This document shows positions 19,801 to 31,738 of a stretch of DNA of 64,000 nucleotides, one piece after another; positions within the stretch are counted from its first letter, which is position 1, and the number at the start of each line of letters is the position of its first letter. The notes below the pieces were generated by a model. It had not been told where the DNA came from. It was given only the letters and a program-made list of their open reading frames with translations, and ran no database searches. Origin of the DNA: Symbiodinium natans (Eukaryota; Sar; Dinophyceae; Suessiales; Symbiodiniaceae); contig CAJNDS010000225.1 in assembly GCA_905221605.1 (NCBI GenBank), positions 801,001-865,000 on the forward strand, in the 5' to 3' direction. Both the position numbers and the translations under genes were made by a program.

Positions 19801-20929
19801 ATAGCAAGCCCAGCCCCCCCGCACATTGACGTCGTCTATGCCGCTGGAAAGGTAGCAAGCGAGATTCAGATGTGGAGTTCCGAGATCCTCTTCTCTCACG
19901 TTTTCCACGCTCTCGTGGAACCTTCCCAACATGTAGCCGAAGAGGTCCCCCGTTGGGTATTCCGGGATTGTGGGTAGTTAGTTGCAAATGGCAATCCTTT
20001 CCAAAGTACGCAAATTGTCCTTCGCGAAGAAGCCCTTGAGCACCTTCAACTCTGCAATTCTTGGGATGTCCTCTCCTGTTTCGAAGCCATCCCGAAGACA
20101 CCTTGGCTTTCTTCTGGCTGGCTCTTCGGACTTTAACTTTTTGGGTTTTTGTAGAAACGACAGTAAGGAGACCAAAAGTTAAACTTTTAGGAGGGGTTCA
20201 GAAGTCAGCCAAGACACAAGAGCCCCCGAACTCCCCCTATCCCTGAGCCAGAAGCAAGAACCACCAAAGAGCTCATCGACTCATTGGTGTCGGGCTGAGG
20301 ATGGAAGCATCTGCAGGATACCCGGCCGAGCCCAGAGCGCCGGAGCCTCAAAAGGGCCACAGGAGGCAGGCTTTTGGGTCGGATTCTGGGGAGGACGCGA
20401 GCTTTAACCGCTCCGAAGGAAGTACGAGAGCGGGGCACACCATCGGCTGTATTCACAAGGCTTCAGCATTACAACATAGTACAACGCAGGGTGCAAGAAG
20501 AGCAGAAAGGTACATCTGGGGGGCACAAATGACAGTGCCAACATCAGATTCTTTGAATGGATAATAAATATTCTATTGATGGTGAATTGAGTTTGAGAGC
20601 ATGTTGGACCGTTCTGGAGACCGAGGGCACCTGCCTCGACTCCGGGCCACGATTGCGCAGCCCAGGCGAAGCCAAAGCTCAGGGAGTTCTGGGAATTCTA
20701 GCAGCCACTTTGGAACATGGTGCAAGGGGGGCAGAGGTCTTGACATGCCATTGACATGCTCTTGACCTGTATCAAGATTAGGTCGCGCCAAGCCTTTGAT
20801 TCGAGAACTGCTGGTTGTTTGAGGGCCCAGGGCCGCGTCCTGGCTACAGAACATTTTACTTTGGAGTTGCATGCAAACAAGTAACACGTTTGAGTGCTTT
20901 GCAGCCCTTCAGACCTATAACAGGCCTGC
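19801..20929. other. Non-coding stretch, no gene recognised
   Basis: Frames up to about 110 residues are open on both strands without motifs or convincing splice structure. Confidence 0.4.
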
Positions 20930-22170
20930 GCAGGCCCAACCCCGGAACTCCAAGCCTTCCTCAAAACTTGTGCAGGCAGTGCCTCAAGTGAAAGATGTGG
21001 CCTGGCCTTTGCTTTGCCCTTAAACACTCACCGAAGCAACCAGTCCTGATTAGTCCCTCTAGCGATCTGCCCGGATGGGATTGGGTACCATGGTTTGGGA
21101 GCCTGATGCAGCTGCTTGCGTAGCAGGCTGACGCAGATGAGGTGCATGAGGAGCAAGCTGGGGTGTCCCGGTAGTTGCATTGACTTCATGGAACTGAGGG
21201 TTTCGCAGCACAGGAAGGGTTTCATGCTTCACCTATCCGGGATTTTTAAGACCCGGAAGCCCGGCTAGCCAGGAGATCAAGGGGCTGCCTGAGACGCGGT
21301 CGTCGGCCATGGCGGTGCTCCAGGACTGGTGTCCAGTCTCTTCCGACGTGTCAGGGTCAGACCCGATTGCACTTGAGCAGCCAGCCATCTCGAAACTGTA
21401 CCAGAGTAGTTGACGACGGACCTTCAGCTCATCCCCCATATAGATGTGCCACTTTAACTCGAGGTGCAGGCTGCAGGCTGGTGCCAGAATTTCACCTCTC
21501 AGAATCCTGTGGTTGAACTTTGAGCAATTCCGCGGTGTGGCACGCACAGACCACGCTATACGATCTTGGGATCACCATGCTACAGGTATCTGCAGGTTGA
21601 TTTTGTTCTGTAATGTACAGTATTAATGGCATGCGGAGATTTATCACAGAATTTGTGGCTACGGCATGTTGTGGAAACAGCTGTGCTGCAAGAAGTGAGG
21701 TATCCATGTCTTCCTATCCAATTCCCAGCCTGGTACTACTGCTCAGATTCCACTCGCAACTCTCACCTAGATGTGTGCACCAGGACGAGAAGGAGCCACA
21801 CCAACCACAGGTGCGGGCTGATGCCACAACTTCATTTTTTCGCCCTACCATTGAGCTTTGATTTGTGCGATGTCGCGCAGTGTAATTGTAAGGGCATGCA
21901 GAGGTGGTATACTAGATTGTTAAGCTGCGGCACATTGTGGAAACATACTGTGCTGTAAAGGTCTGGAATCCATTGCGGTGCGAGACATGCAGCTACAGTT
22001 GTCTTGGCAATTGTCATCCTGCGTGCCTTAGAATAGCCGGTTGACTTCGATCATGGTTGGATCTTTCTCCTGGAGCACTTCCCTTTCTCTCTGGGCGCTG
22101 GCCCTGCGACAGGATCCCGTAGCCGCGCCTGCGGAGCTGCAAGCTCACGTCGGCGGGGAGGCCGCCAAAC
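20930..22170 (+). repeat. Dispersed repeat E, copy 1 (with internal duplication)
   Basis: Colinear with 26545-27390. Shared marks are CAAGCCTTCCTCAAA near its start, CTGATGCAGCTGCTTGC, GTCCAGTCTCTTCCGACGTG and GCCTGCGGAGCTGCAAGCTC at its end. This copy is longer because a segment with GCATGCGGAG...TTGTGGAAAC (about 21629) is repeated near 21895. No coding capacity was found. Confidence 0.75.
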
Positions 22171-22775
22171 AGGAATCACAAGCGTGAGTCATGGCATCTC
22201 GTGACCCAAGAAGACCAAGAAAGAATCGCCAGAGTTCCACGTTCTTTGGACCACACTTGTATACGTTCGCGCTTTTTGTTGTGTTTGTGTGTCTTTGTTT
22301 TGAGGGGGGGGGGGGTGGAAGTCGGAGTTTGGAATGCGGCATCTACTGTGCTGTCATATCTCACCGTGATATTTGTTCTTGTGCTGCTCCTATAGCTCTT
22401 CTGTGCATGCGCATGCAGGCAGCAGCTTTGAATGTGCCCGGAGAGGCAGGGTGCATTTTTGGGGCATGAGTCTGCAAGAGCCAACTCTAAGCTGCCCCCC
22501 CAGTTTCTGGGCTTCGGGCTTCTTCGTAATCCACAAGAACTGTTGAAGTTGTTGCTCTTACCTCTGGCTGCTGCTGCATTCTCTGTTGCTGCAAGTTCGA
22601 CTGCAAGGGAGATGTTCAGGCACCTAGCATATCAGGGGTCCGTTAAAAAGTGCTTGGGGGGGGGGTGGGGGGGTACCCTAAAGAACGTGCTTTTCAAGTT
22701 CTTTTTCTTATTGACTGGGGGGGGGTACCAGGGCCCTGTGCTTTTTCACGCAGTACCAGTCGCCGTCCACTCCCT
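22171..22775. other. Non-coding with long G runs
   Basis: G runs of 8-13 lie near 22306, 22658 and 22717. They could form G-quadruplexes. No gene seen. Confidence 0.5.
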
Positions 22776-23040
22776 GCCGCCAAGCCCTTCCCGCCTGCCA
22801 TATGAGGCCCAATTAATCCCTTTGAAGGTCTTTCACTTGTGGCTCGTGACCACCACAAACTGCCCAACCAAGCAACCAAGCCGTTTCAAGGCCAGACCTT
22901 CTGGGCCCCGAAGTGAAACTTTACTGCATGTTGTGGGTCCCGGCGACAAGCCAGTCCAGGACCCACAAAACGCAGCCTTCCCAGTCTGCCATCCAGCCCC
23001 TTCAACCAAGCCCTTCCCGTCTGCCAACCAGCCTGCAGAT
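22776..23040 (-). repeat. Repeat A, inverted copy
   Basis: Reverse-complement relative of 23225-23500 and 25515-25870. Shared words include GACCCACAAAACGCAGCCTT and CTTTCACTTGTGGCTC. Frames in it are open by low stop density and not by visible coding sense. Confidence 0.75.
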
Positions 23041-23224
23041 TTGGCCACTTGCCGGTCTATGCTGCAAAATCTCTAAACGAGCCATTGAAAAGAAAAGGCT
23101 TTTTCCGTAAATCTGACTACAAAATATTTGGTTTGAAGGGTTTAGGATGGTTTAGTCATAGAGACGGCGAGGGCGCTTGCTGTCACGGCAGAGAGGTGGG
23201 CTCACGCATGCGGGCTCTGTAAGG

Positions 23225-23500
23225 GGGACCCAGAAGTTGTGGACCTTGAAAGGGCTTGGTTGGGCAGCATGGCTTGGGCCAGTCACGAGCCACAAGTGAA
23301 AGACCTTCAAAGGGCTTAGTTGGACCTCATAGGGGCTGGTTGGCAGGCGGGAAGGGTTTGGTGGAAGGGGCTGGACGGTAGACTGGGAAGGCTGCGTTTT
23401 GTGGGTTTGGAACGGGCTTGTCGCCGGGACCCACAAAATGCAGTAGGTTTTCATTTCGGGACCCAGAAGTTGTGGACCTTGAAGGGGCTTGGTTGGGGGG
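23225..23500 (+). repeat. Repeat A, direct copy
   Basis: Contains GGAAGGCTGCGTTTTGTGGG and GCCACAAGTGAAAGACCTTC, near-identical to 25550-25720. Together with 22776 and 25515 it brackets the low-complexity core. Confidence 0.8.
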
Positions 23501-23505
23501 ATAGG

Positions 23506-23585
23506 GATCAAAAAAAAATAGAAAAGGATCAAAAAGAAAATAGAAAAGGATCAAAAAGAAAATGAAAAAGGATCAAAAAAAAACA
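23506..23585 (+). repeat. GGATCAAAAAGAAAAT tandem repeat
   Basis: Three to four units of about 22 bp (GGATCAAAAAGAAAATAGAA). A TTTTTTGATCC counterpart lies inverted at 25441-25506. Confidence 0.8.
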
Positions 23586-23735
23586 AGGCCGCGATCGACG
23601 ACCCTCTCACACGAAACGCGTCTCGAGGCGCAAAAACTCGAGTTTTGGTACGTTCTCAGAGCACGATGGACGACCCTCTCACACGACACGCATCTCGAGG
23701 CGCTAAAGCCCTGAGTTTTGGCACGTTTTCCGAGT
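23586..23735 (+). repeat. Repeat B, about 75-bp tandem units
   Basis: Two units with GACCCTCTCACACGA, TCTCGAGGCGC and CTCGAGTTTTGG. Inverted copies lie at 25155-25435. Confidence 0.8.
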
Positions 23736-23742
23736 GGAACTC

Positions 23743-23842
23743 TTGGCTTCCCGGCTTCTTGGCTTGTTGCCTTCTTGGCTTCTTGGCTTCCTGGCTCTCC
23801 TCGGCTTTTAGCTTTTTGGCTTCTTGGCTTCTTGGCTTCTTT
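23743..23842 (+). repeat. CTTGGCTTC nonamer repeat
   Basis: Imperfect run of TTGGCTTC/TCTTGGCTTC words followed by poly-T. Confidence 0.85.
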
Positions 23843-24145
23843 TTTTAAGTCGCAACCGCTTGCTTCAACGCATACGCGTGTGTCGAAAGCCATGATGCGA
23901 GGATTGTGTTTGCAAATGGGGGGGGCTGCGCCCCCCCCAACCCCCCCGCTTTTCAAGTCGCGCAAGCTTGCTTCGAAAAATAAGCGTTTTTTTTTTTCGA
24001 AATTAATGACGCGAGCATTGTGTTTGCGTGTTGGGGGGGCTGCACCCCCCCCAGACCCCGCTTTTTCAAATCGCGCAAGCTTGCTTCAAAGCATACGTCT
24101 TTTCGAGACCCATGATGCGAGCATTGTGTTTGCAACTGGGGGTCT
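23843..24145 (+). repeat. Three units of about 110 bp
   Basis: Each unit has CAAGCTTGCTTC (CAACCGCTTGCTTC in the first), GCATTGTGTTTGC or close, and a G8/C8 palindrome (GGGGGGGCTGC...CCCCCCCC). Confidence 0.8.
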
Positions 24146-24149
24146 TTTT

Positions 24150-24465
<316 letters not shown>

Positions 24466-24920
24466 TGATATATTATATATTGTATACTATATTTTATATG
24501 TTATTTATTATATACTACCATTATTATGTATTAGATATTTTAAAATTAGGTCTTAGATATTTAATATCATGTATTATATCTATATATATATATCTTATTA
24601 TATACAGTATATATATATGTTAGATAATATATAGACATTAGACATTAAATATTAAATATTATATATTATATGTTATGTATTATAAAAGAAATAGTTTATA
24701 TTATATGATATTATATCATAAACTATTATCTTAAATTATATTACATTATAGTGTATTCTATGTTATTGTATTATATTATTCATAATGTATCTTATATCAT
24801 ATGTTTAAATATTTTTTTAAAAATATTATATTATATATTCCTTGATAATATAATATATTGTATTATATCGTACATGATATGTTATGTTAATATAATATGA
24901 AGACAAATGTTCATATGAAT
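24466..24920. other. Very AT-rich segment
   Basis: Almost pure A/T with TATATTA/ATATT words over 450 bp, in strong contrast to the GC-rich surroundings. No genes. Possibly degenerate microsatellite, or inserted organelle-like DNA; no organelle gene was recognised. Confidence 0.85.
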
Positions 24921-25130
24921 TTTAATGTTAATATTAATATTAATATTATTATTTAATATTAATATTAATATTAATATTAATATTAATATTAATATTAATA
25001 TTAATATTAATATTAATATTAATATTAATATTAATATTAATATTAATATTAATAGTAATATTTATGGTAATATTATTATTGATATTACTATTAATATTCA
25101 TATTAAGATTAACATGAATATAAATAAATA
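24921..25130 (+). repeat. (TTAATA)n hexamer repeat
   Basis: About 26 near-perfect hexamers from 24955 to 25055, decaying on both sides. Confidence 0.95.
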
Positions 25131-25154
25131 ATATATAGAGATGCATAATATATT

Positions 25155-25435
25155 GGTCGATCGCGTCGCGAGCAACGTACCAAAACTCGAGTTTAAGCGC
25201 CTCGAGATGCGTTTCGTGTGAGGGGGTTGTCGATCGTGCTCCGAAAACGTCCCAAAACTCGAGTTTTGGCGCCTCGAGATGCGTTTCGTGTGAGAGGGAG
25301 GGTCGTCAATCGTGCCCGGAAAACCTTTCCAAAACTCGAGGTTTAGCGCCTCGACACGCGTTTCGTGTGAGAGGGTCCTCGATCGGGTTCCGAAAACGTA
25401 CCAAAAATCGAGTTTTAGTACTCGAACGTTTTCAG
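25155..25435 (-). repeat. Repeat B, inverted tandem copies
   Basis: Three to four units with CTCGAGTTTTGGCGCCTCGAG and TTTCGTGTGAGAGGG, the reverse complement of the 23586-23735 units, so B copies face each other across the AT-rich core. Confidence 0.82.
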
Positions 25436-25514
25436 GGTTGTTTTTTTATTTTTTGATCCTGGGCTGCGTAGTCTTTTTGTTGCTCCTTTTTTGTTTTTTT
25501 TGATCCGGCAGCCT

Positions 25515-25870
25515 TGGTTGGGCAGTCTGTGGGCCGAACATGGCTTGGGAGCCACAAGTGAAAGACCTTCAAAGGGCTTAGTTGGGCCTCATAGGGGCTG
25601 GTTGGCAGGCGGGAAGGGTTTGGTGGAAGGGGCTGGACGGTAGACTGGGAAGGCTGCGTTTTGTGGGTTTGGAACGGGCTTGTCGCCGGGACCCACAAAA
25701 TGCAGTAGGTTTTCATTTCGGGACCCACCTTGAAAGGGCTTGGTTGGGCAGTCTGTGGGCCGAACATGGCTTGGGAGCCACAAGTGAAAGACCTTCAAAG
25801 GGCTTAGTTGGGTCTCATAGGGGTTGGCTGGCAGGCGGGAAGGGCTTGGTTGGAGGGGCAAATGAAGCGG
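25515..25870 (+). repeat. Repeat A, two further direct copies
   Basis: 25515-25730 is near-identical to 23241-23455. A shorter second copy runs from 25735 to 25870. Confidence 0.82.
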
Positions 25871-26544
25871 GATTGGATTGAAAGGGCTTGATGCTGATAA
25901 GATGGACTGACGGCGCGCTGCACAGCGAACTGAACATGACTGAACAGTGAATTTCTGCGAAGAGCAAGCACACAGAACGCGCAACATCGCACAACTACAC
26001 AACGTCACTGCTTTTTGAGTCGGTGGCAAGGGATCATCGACTAGGGGTTTCAAGGGGATTCAAGGGGGTACGCGCTGCAGTGGTTGCGACAAGCCTTTGA
26101 ATAAGTACATGGGGGGCCCCCAACAAGTACTTTTCTGCCTTGTGTGCCGACAACCCTAAGAAAAGAACTTGGCCGTGCCAGAACCCCCTGCTAAAGGTAC
26201 TTGTGGGGGGGCCTCCCCCCCCCCCCCTTAACAGCCCATGATCCTAGCATTGCCACAACTCTTACTTTTATAACTTATAACATCTACGACTATTAGAACC
26301 TCTGCTGCACCGATTACTGCAACAGTTGCTACTCATAGTCTACTCATACGGCTTTTTCCATGACTATGATGATTGCTACTACTGCTATGACGACGATGAA
26401 GGACGACGACGATTACGACTACGCCTAGACTCCTAGACTGCTACGTACTATTAGATTACGCCACTTATTTTGAAGGCATGTCCGTAGCACATCCCGTCTA
26501 TCGTCAACCGGAGCTTCCATGGTGCACGCGGCAGCCCCTCAAAC
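25871..26544. other. Non-coding, degenerate trinucleotide words
   Basis: A G7/C13 hairpin-like run lies at 26204-26228. 26270-26470 is rich in ACTACT/GACGAC words similar to the (TAC)n tract. No gene. Confidence 0.5.
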
Positions 26545-27390
26545 CAAACTGGCAGGCCTCGACCCAGAACCCCAAGCCTTCCTCAAAGCTGCTGCAGGCG
26601 GCACCTGAAGTGAAAGATCAGGCCTTTGCACTTGGTTGGCGAACGCACAGAAGCTACCAGTCGTGATGACAGTCACCATGGCGAACTGTCCGGATGAGAT
26701 TGGGTATTCTGGTTGGGGAAGTCTGATGCAGCTGCTTGCACTTTATTTGTCCTTGGCTATCGGTTATTCTCAAAACCGGGTAGCCCGGCCAGCCAGGACG
26801 CAAAGGCGCTGCCGATGTCCAGTCTCTTCCGACGTGTCTGGGTCAGAGCAACCATCCATCTCACGACTCCACCTCTTAAATGATGTGGGACACAAACGAC
26901 AGGTGCAGGCTGGTGCCACAACACTCGTCTTTCAGAACCCTGCCCTTGAGCTTGAATTAAGACCACACCATACGATCTCGTACGGTGATTGCCGTATACA
27001 AGTTTGAAGGGCCTGCAGAGGCTTCATACTGGAATATGTGAAAAGATGGCCTCTTGTGGAAGCATGCGGTGCTGCAAGAAATACGGAACGCGGAATCCCT
27101 GATGACACAAGATCACAAGACCCCCTGTTTCTGCTGTCTTCCACGCAATCGTCTTCTTGTGCGCTTATGGCGAGTCGTCTCGCGTGAGGGTTGGATGAGC
27201 TCTTCCCTCGTCTGACTCTCCTGAGCACTTCCCCCACTGCTCTGTGTGGCAGTGTAGCCAGGCTTAGTAGTAGCTGAGCTCGAAGGTGACTGACGGTCAC
27301 TGATGACGCCGGCCCTGCGACAGGATCCCGAAGCCGCGCCTGCGGAGCTGCAAGCTCACGTCAGCGGGGAGGCCGTCAAAGGGCAGGAAC
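26545..27390 (+). repeat. Dispersed repeat E, copy 2
   Basis: Shorter colinear partner of 20930-22170; it lacks the internal duplication. Confidence 0.75.
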
Positions 27391-27653
27391 ATGGAACCTG
27401 AAGTCTGGACTACTTTGGGTTTTGTAGTTTTGGGCATAGCAAGACTCAGAGTTTGGGATGCAGCCTATGAGACAGCATCTGCCGTCACGGACTCTCCGGT
27501 ACTACAGGGCAGGGACTTGTAGTAAGCAGCTCGCAGGGCTCTCGTGCAGAGTCTTTTTGAAGCCCTGCTGGGGGCCCCTGCTGCCAGGCCAAACCCGGAA
27601 GTCGGACAACTCATTCTCTTCGCGAAACGCTGCATCTGACACTGGCGGCCCAG

Positions 27654-27834
27654 CCCGCGGTGACCACGGCCCAACAGCAGCTCAGCACCGAAAGTTTCCA
27701 TGGCGACATTAAGGAAGACGCCTCCGTCTGCTGGTTCAGTTTTCCGGGGAAGTACGCCGCGGGCTGGGATGCGCTGACGAAGCTGTACCGCCACGAGTCG
27801 GTCGCCTGCGTCTTCCTGTGCAGCCCCGAGGATG
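27654..27834 (+). CDS. SF1 helicase-like gene, exon (first found)
   Basis: Opens after a GGCCCAG acceptor and reads without stops through SFHGDIKEDASVCWFSFPGK and CVFLCSPEDG. It ends before a GTGGGG donor. Joining 27834 to 28140 gives GAT-GGC-GAC (D-G-D) in frame. No domain recognised. The true start of the gene is upstream or unresolved. Confidence 0.6.
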
Positions 27835-28139
27835 GTGGGGGCCCCAGAACCGCGCGTTCGAACGGCGTGGAGAGATGTGGCAAGAAGGATCCCAGAGTGC
27901 TTCGAGAACCCTAGACAAAAAAACCTGTGGCCCCCCTTTCTTTGCTGAGGTCTGGGCAAGCACGCGCCTGACCCAGAGTGCAAGGACCGCCCATGCTTTT
28001 GCCACAGGATCTACGGAGAGCGTGACTGGGGTTGATTTGGGAATGGCTTCAAGTAATTTTCTCCGGGCTCTCTTCCCGACATACCCCTCCGGTAAAAACA
28101 CGTCCTCACTTGCACAGAAATCCCCCAACTCCGCCTCAG

Positions 28140-28354
28140 GCGACTTCAAGTGCTTCGGGTACTTGTTGGAGTACACAGACGAAACCCGGGAGCAGAAGGA
28201 GAAGCACGCCCGGGCCACGAACGCCGTGCTGGTGCACAAGGACGCCACGCCGGAAGAGCGTGCAGAGGCCGAGGCACGAGCCGAGGAAGCATGGAATCAA
28301 AACGGCCGGCGGGCCTCTTGGGGGTGCGCCTGGTACAAGGCCTGGCTGTCCAAG
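28140..28354 (+). CDS. SF1 helicase-like gene, exon
   Basis: Starts after CCTCAG and ends before GTGGCT, phase 0. Codes FKCFGYLLEYTDETREQ, a charged helix (DATPEERAEAEARAEEAW) and CAWYKAWLSK. Function of this part unknown. The 305-bp and 122-bp introns on either side are GT-AG. Confidence 0.65.
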
Positions 28355-28476
28355 GTGGCTGGGCTTTTGCTTAGTTGAGCCGCATACTCTGGCGTCCTTG
28401 TTTTCCTATAATAATGCGAGGAGCAGCACAAGGTACAGGTATACTCTTTCCGTGAAAATTACTTCAATGCATATAG

Positions 28477-28548
28477 GTGAAGCAAGCGGTCGAGAAGGGC
28501 CAGCGCCTCAAAGCCGTCTTCTTCGAAGGCCAAGCCAACCTGGGCAAG
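28477..28548 (+). CDS. SF1 helicase-like gene, 24-codon exon
   Basis: Starts after CATATAG, ends before GTGGGG, phase 0-0. Codes VKQAVEKGQRLKAVFFEGQ. Its reading continues in frame from the previous exon and into the next. Confidence 0.6.
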
Positions 28549-28674
28549 GTGGGGGGCACCGTCTTACAAAAGACTTCGCCGTCTTCCTCCAACTCGTGGC
28601 GTGCTGTAAGAGCTCACTCTAAAGCTTTCGGGACGTAACCGCATAGCTCATAACACGTGTCTGCCCAACCCCAG

Positions 28675-28995
28675 GTAAGCATGGAGAACCTGTGCAAGCC
28701 CGAGACCAAGCTTTGGGATAACATCGGATTGGGAGGTTCACAAAAGTGCGAACTCGTCACAGCCGACTCCAATGGCTGGAAGTACGACGCCGTGGACGTC
28801 GCGGAGTTCCTTCGGGACGAGTTCCCTGTCGGCCGCATGGTCGATGCGCTTCATGGCGACACGTGGCGGAGGTGCAAACTTGTGAAGCAAGCCGGCGCCA
28901 ACCGGTGGGAAGTCTCCTACAACGACCCGAAGACCACCTTTCAGACCCACATGCTACGACGTCCCGAGAACGAGATGGAGACGCTGCTTGACACA
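28675..28995 (+). CDS. SF1 helicase-like gene, Tudor/Agenet-like exon
   Basis: Starts after CCCCAG. It reads MENLCKPETKLWD, then a stretch with GRMVDALHGDTWRRCKLV and NRWEVSYNDPKTTFQTH. The W-x-x-C-x-V ... W-x-V-x-Y-x-D layout resembles Tudor/Agenet-type beta barrels, which bind modified proteins or scaffold complexes. I place the end at a GTGGGC donor (28996). The frame stays open to 29046, so the end is not certain. The similarity is by eye only. Confidence 0.6.
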
Positions 28996-29291
28996 GTGGG
29001 CTGGGGCCTCAGAGAGGCTTCTGTGGCCGCAGCTTTTTCCATGTGAGGCCAAGTCCTGGCCAAGTCCAAGTGCGCTGGAAGTTGCCATCTATCCAAAATG
29101 CAGAAGACCCTGCATGTGAGACCAGCCTGTCTGCAACAGCCCTGAATGTCCACACAAATGTATACCAGATACTGTTCCTTTATTTCTCACGGGGGTCTGG
29201 CAAAAAGGGAGTCGCAGGGTCCCCGAAAGCAAGTTCACGAAACCGGTTTGGTGCTTTATCCATTCTTTTCGCCTGGCCCTGAGGCCTGGAG

Positions 29292-31110
29292 CCCCTCAAG
29301 GAGGCCTTGGAGAAAGCCTTGCCAGGCGTGGAGGTGCAGTCGTGCCAGCCCAGCAGGTTGCTCACGGGCGCCCCCGCGCTGGGCGTCCAGGTCGCCATCG
29401 CGCATGTGACGGCCCTGCACACGCTGCGGGACGCGGTGCTCAGTGGCGAGGTGGAGAAGCAGCTGAACTTTGGGCCCTTTGGCTTGCAGAAGAAGTTCCC
29501 GGAGTGGCAGCTGCAAGTGGACAAGGCCAGGTTTCTGGAGATGTACGAAGCCAGCCTTTTGCAGGCATCAGAGATGACAGCACACCAAGAGGAGAAGCTC
29601 AAGGAGCTTGAGGGCGCGCCGGACGTCCACTTGTGCGCCCCGGCTGGGGCTGGGAAGACCTTCGTTGGCATCCAGCGGGTGCTGGACGTGCTGAGCGAAA
29701 GCCCGTCAACCCGGGTCCTGTACGCATCACCTCCAAGGAGCTCGGGTACCACTTCGTTCAGTGGTTGGCAATGCGACGTCTGGCTCAACTCGAAGCAAAA
29801 GCAAGCACGCGGTGTGGGCCGCAGGCAGCCCCGGACTTCCTGGCGGAGATCAACAAGATGCTTTCCGGGCTGGTGCTCATGCACGCACCCTACAGCGCGA
29901 AGATTTCAGCCAGACTGGAAGATGGTCACATCCGCTGCCCGCCGCTGCAGAATGAGGCGGCAGAGCCCTTGGACCTGTTGGTGCTCGATGAAGCCCACAA
30001 GATCTTCCGTGCGCGCGAGGTGCCCCCTTTTTTGGAGCAGGAGCTCCCCCGGTGCAAGGCGAAGCTGCTGCTGTCCGACGACTCCCAGTCGTCCGAGGTG
30101 GACCAGGCCTTTCCGACGGACCTGAAGCGAGTCCGGCTCACGGAGGTGGTGCGGAGCACCAAGAGGATCGTGGCGGGGGCTGCAGCCTTCCAGCTCCCCC
30201 TCGACCGTGGTGAGGTGACCGCGTCCATTGGGGCAGACGGGCCGCCGCTGAAGGCCTTCATCTTCAGGCCAGCACTTGATGAGCTTCAGGATGCATGCGA
30301 CGGCTCTAACAGGGAAGGCTGCAGGACAACTTCGCCCCCCGAATCCGGCATGGATCTCTTCGCGTCCTACGCGCTGCACGTGGTCAAGGCCCTGCGCCAC
30401 GTGGAGCAAAGCTTCCCGGGAGTCAGCTGGCACCGCCGGGTGGCCATCCTTGGGCCCGACGACAAGTTCGCAAAAAACCTTGAGACGTCCCTCCAGAAAC
30501 GCCTTCAGAGCGAGTTGCTTCACCGCCGGGTGCAGCTTGTGTCTTTCCAGGACTCCCTCAGCCGGCTGCCGCCACGGCTCCACGGCCATCAGCTCCGGAG
30601 GCAGGAGAGCACGGAGTGCGTTGTCATCGACTCCATCGACAAGGTGGACGGGCTCGAAATGCTGGTGGTGATCGCCGTGGCGCTGGATGCGGCGATCGAA
30701 GGCAGCCAGCAAGATCTGGAGACGAGGGCGCGGCTCTACCGGGGCCTGACGAGGGCCCAGCTCCTGGCTGTGGTCGTGAACGAGCACGTGCCCGGCGGGT
30801 GGTTGGAGTTTTTGGGAAAGGTGAAGTTCAAAAGTACCGGAGCACTGCCCCAACAGGAGACCAGCCCCAAGAACACGCTAGCGGCGCAAAGGACACGGGT
30901 GGACAAGTTTGTCGGAGCCACTGCCGGAGCCGAAGACCGGAAGAGCGAGGAAGCCGTCAAGGAGGGCAGCTCTGAGAGGCCGCAGCGGCATAGAGAGGCC
31001 AAGCGGCCCTACGAGGCCAGCACAAACCAGGCAGACTCCACGGTCTGGGACGCGCGGGAATGCCAGATGGAGATCTCGGGCCTGAAGTTCAACCCGCTGG
31101 CCAGGGACGA
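29292..31110 (+). CDS. Superfamily 1 helicase-like core (one frame break near 29730)
   Basis: A P-loop ATPase region with SF1 helicase motifs in order: Walker A APAGAGKT (29637-29660), Walker B/DEAH LLVLDEAH (29978-29998), motif III-like LLLSDDSQSS (30062-30091), motif IV-like LTEVVRSTKRIV, motif V-like IDKVDGLEMLVV and motif VI-like LYRGLTRAQ (near 30734). The spacing resembles UvrD-like and Schlafen/DUF2075 ATPases. The frame changes at 29729-29736: upstream ...RVLYAS continues as SKELGYHFVQWL one base off, with no room for an intron. A single lost base would explain it, either a real mutation or an assembly error. A Lys/Glu-rich tail follows VI. The exon start (29292 or 29301) and end are uncertain. 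Substrate unknown. Confidence 0.75.
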
Positions 31111-31315
31111 GCGGAGCCTCTCACCCGCACTCAGCACTTTTGAGATTCTCCATTTCGTGTACCACGACAGACGCATCAGAAGTGCACAACACGAAGCCCG
31201 AAGCAGACTTATAGTGAATAGTGACAGTACACCTAGAATAAAGGGCATCCTGCGGGGTGCGGATGGGTGTGGATGCATGCGCTGTGGGCCGGTTCAGTTT
31301 TTTGTGTCTTCGGAG

Positions 31316-31388
31316 GTTTCCGCACCGTGGAGGACGCGGCCGCGGCCCTGCCCGAGCTCAAGGTGCCCTTAGCTGACTTCGTGCGCAG
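31316..31388 (+). CDS. Candidate exon U, LRR-like helix
   Basis: After CTTCGGAG the frame codes GFRTVEDAAAALPELKVPL, resembling the helical half of a ribonuclease-inhibitor-type LRR. It opens in phase 1 like the LRR cassettes downstream. Its donor (GTTTGC) gives phase 2, which does not fit the next exon, so an exon is missing or the end is wrong. Confidence 0.4.
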
Positions 31389-31650
31389 GTTTGCATGGCT
31401 CACGCGCTGCCTTGATTCTCAGGCTCCCGTCGGTCAGGAGGTTGAGGGGTCGGTGCCGGGTCCGGCCGGGGAGAGGTTGGGGGCCGAGAAGAGCAAGCGC
31501 GCGCAGCCGAGGCGCTCGGGGCGCTGTGCTTGATTCTGAACCTGATGAGTACCGGGCTCGGCGTCGGCCCCGGCACTTGCGACTCTGAGGCCCTGTGCAG
31601 AGCCGAGGCCCCGCTTCGATTGATTGCGGCTGCTGCATGCGCGATGTGAG

Positions 31651-31737
31651 GTGAGGATGTCGGGGTGCTGGCGTCGGCCTTGCCGCAGCTCCCGAACCTC
31701 AGGAAGCTGTACGTCGACCTCGACGAAGTTGGGATCC
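31651..31737 (+). CDS. LRR cassette T (87 nt, phase 1-1)
   Basis: One ribonuclease-inhibitor-like LRR unit: GVLASALPQLPNLRKLYVDL. It starts after GATGTGAG and ends at a GCCCGG donor, the same hexamer as in cassettes Q1-Q5. Phase 1 at both ends lets it join Q1 in frame, giving the usual G-x-x-x-E-G-A-A register. Of the cassettes it lies nearest the helicase exons. Confidence 0.65.
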
Positions 31738-31738
31738 G

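Noticed and set aside
24466-24920. Inserted organelle genome fragment
   Set aside because: Composition is extreme, but no organelle gene, tRNA or rRNA word is recognisable; it grades into simple repeats on both sides.
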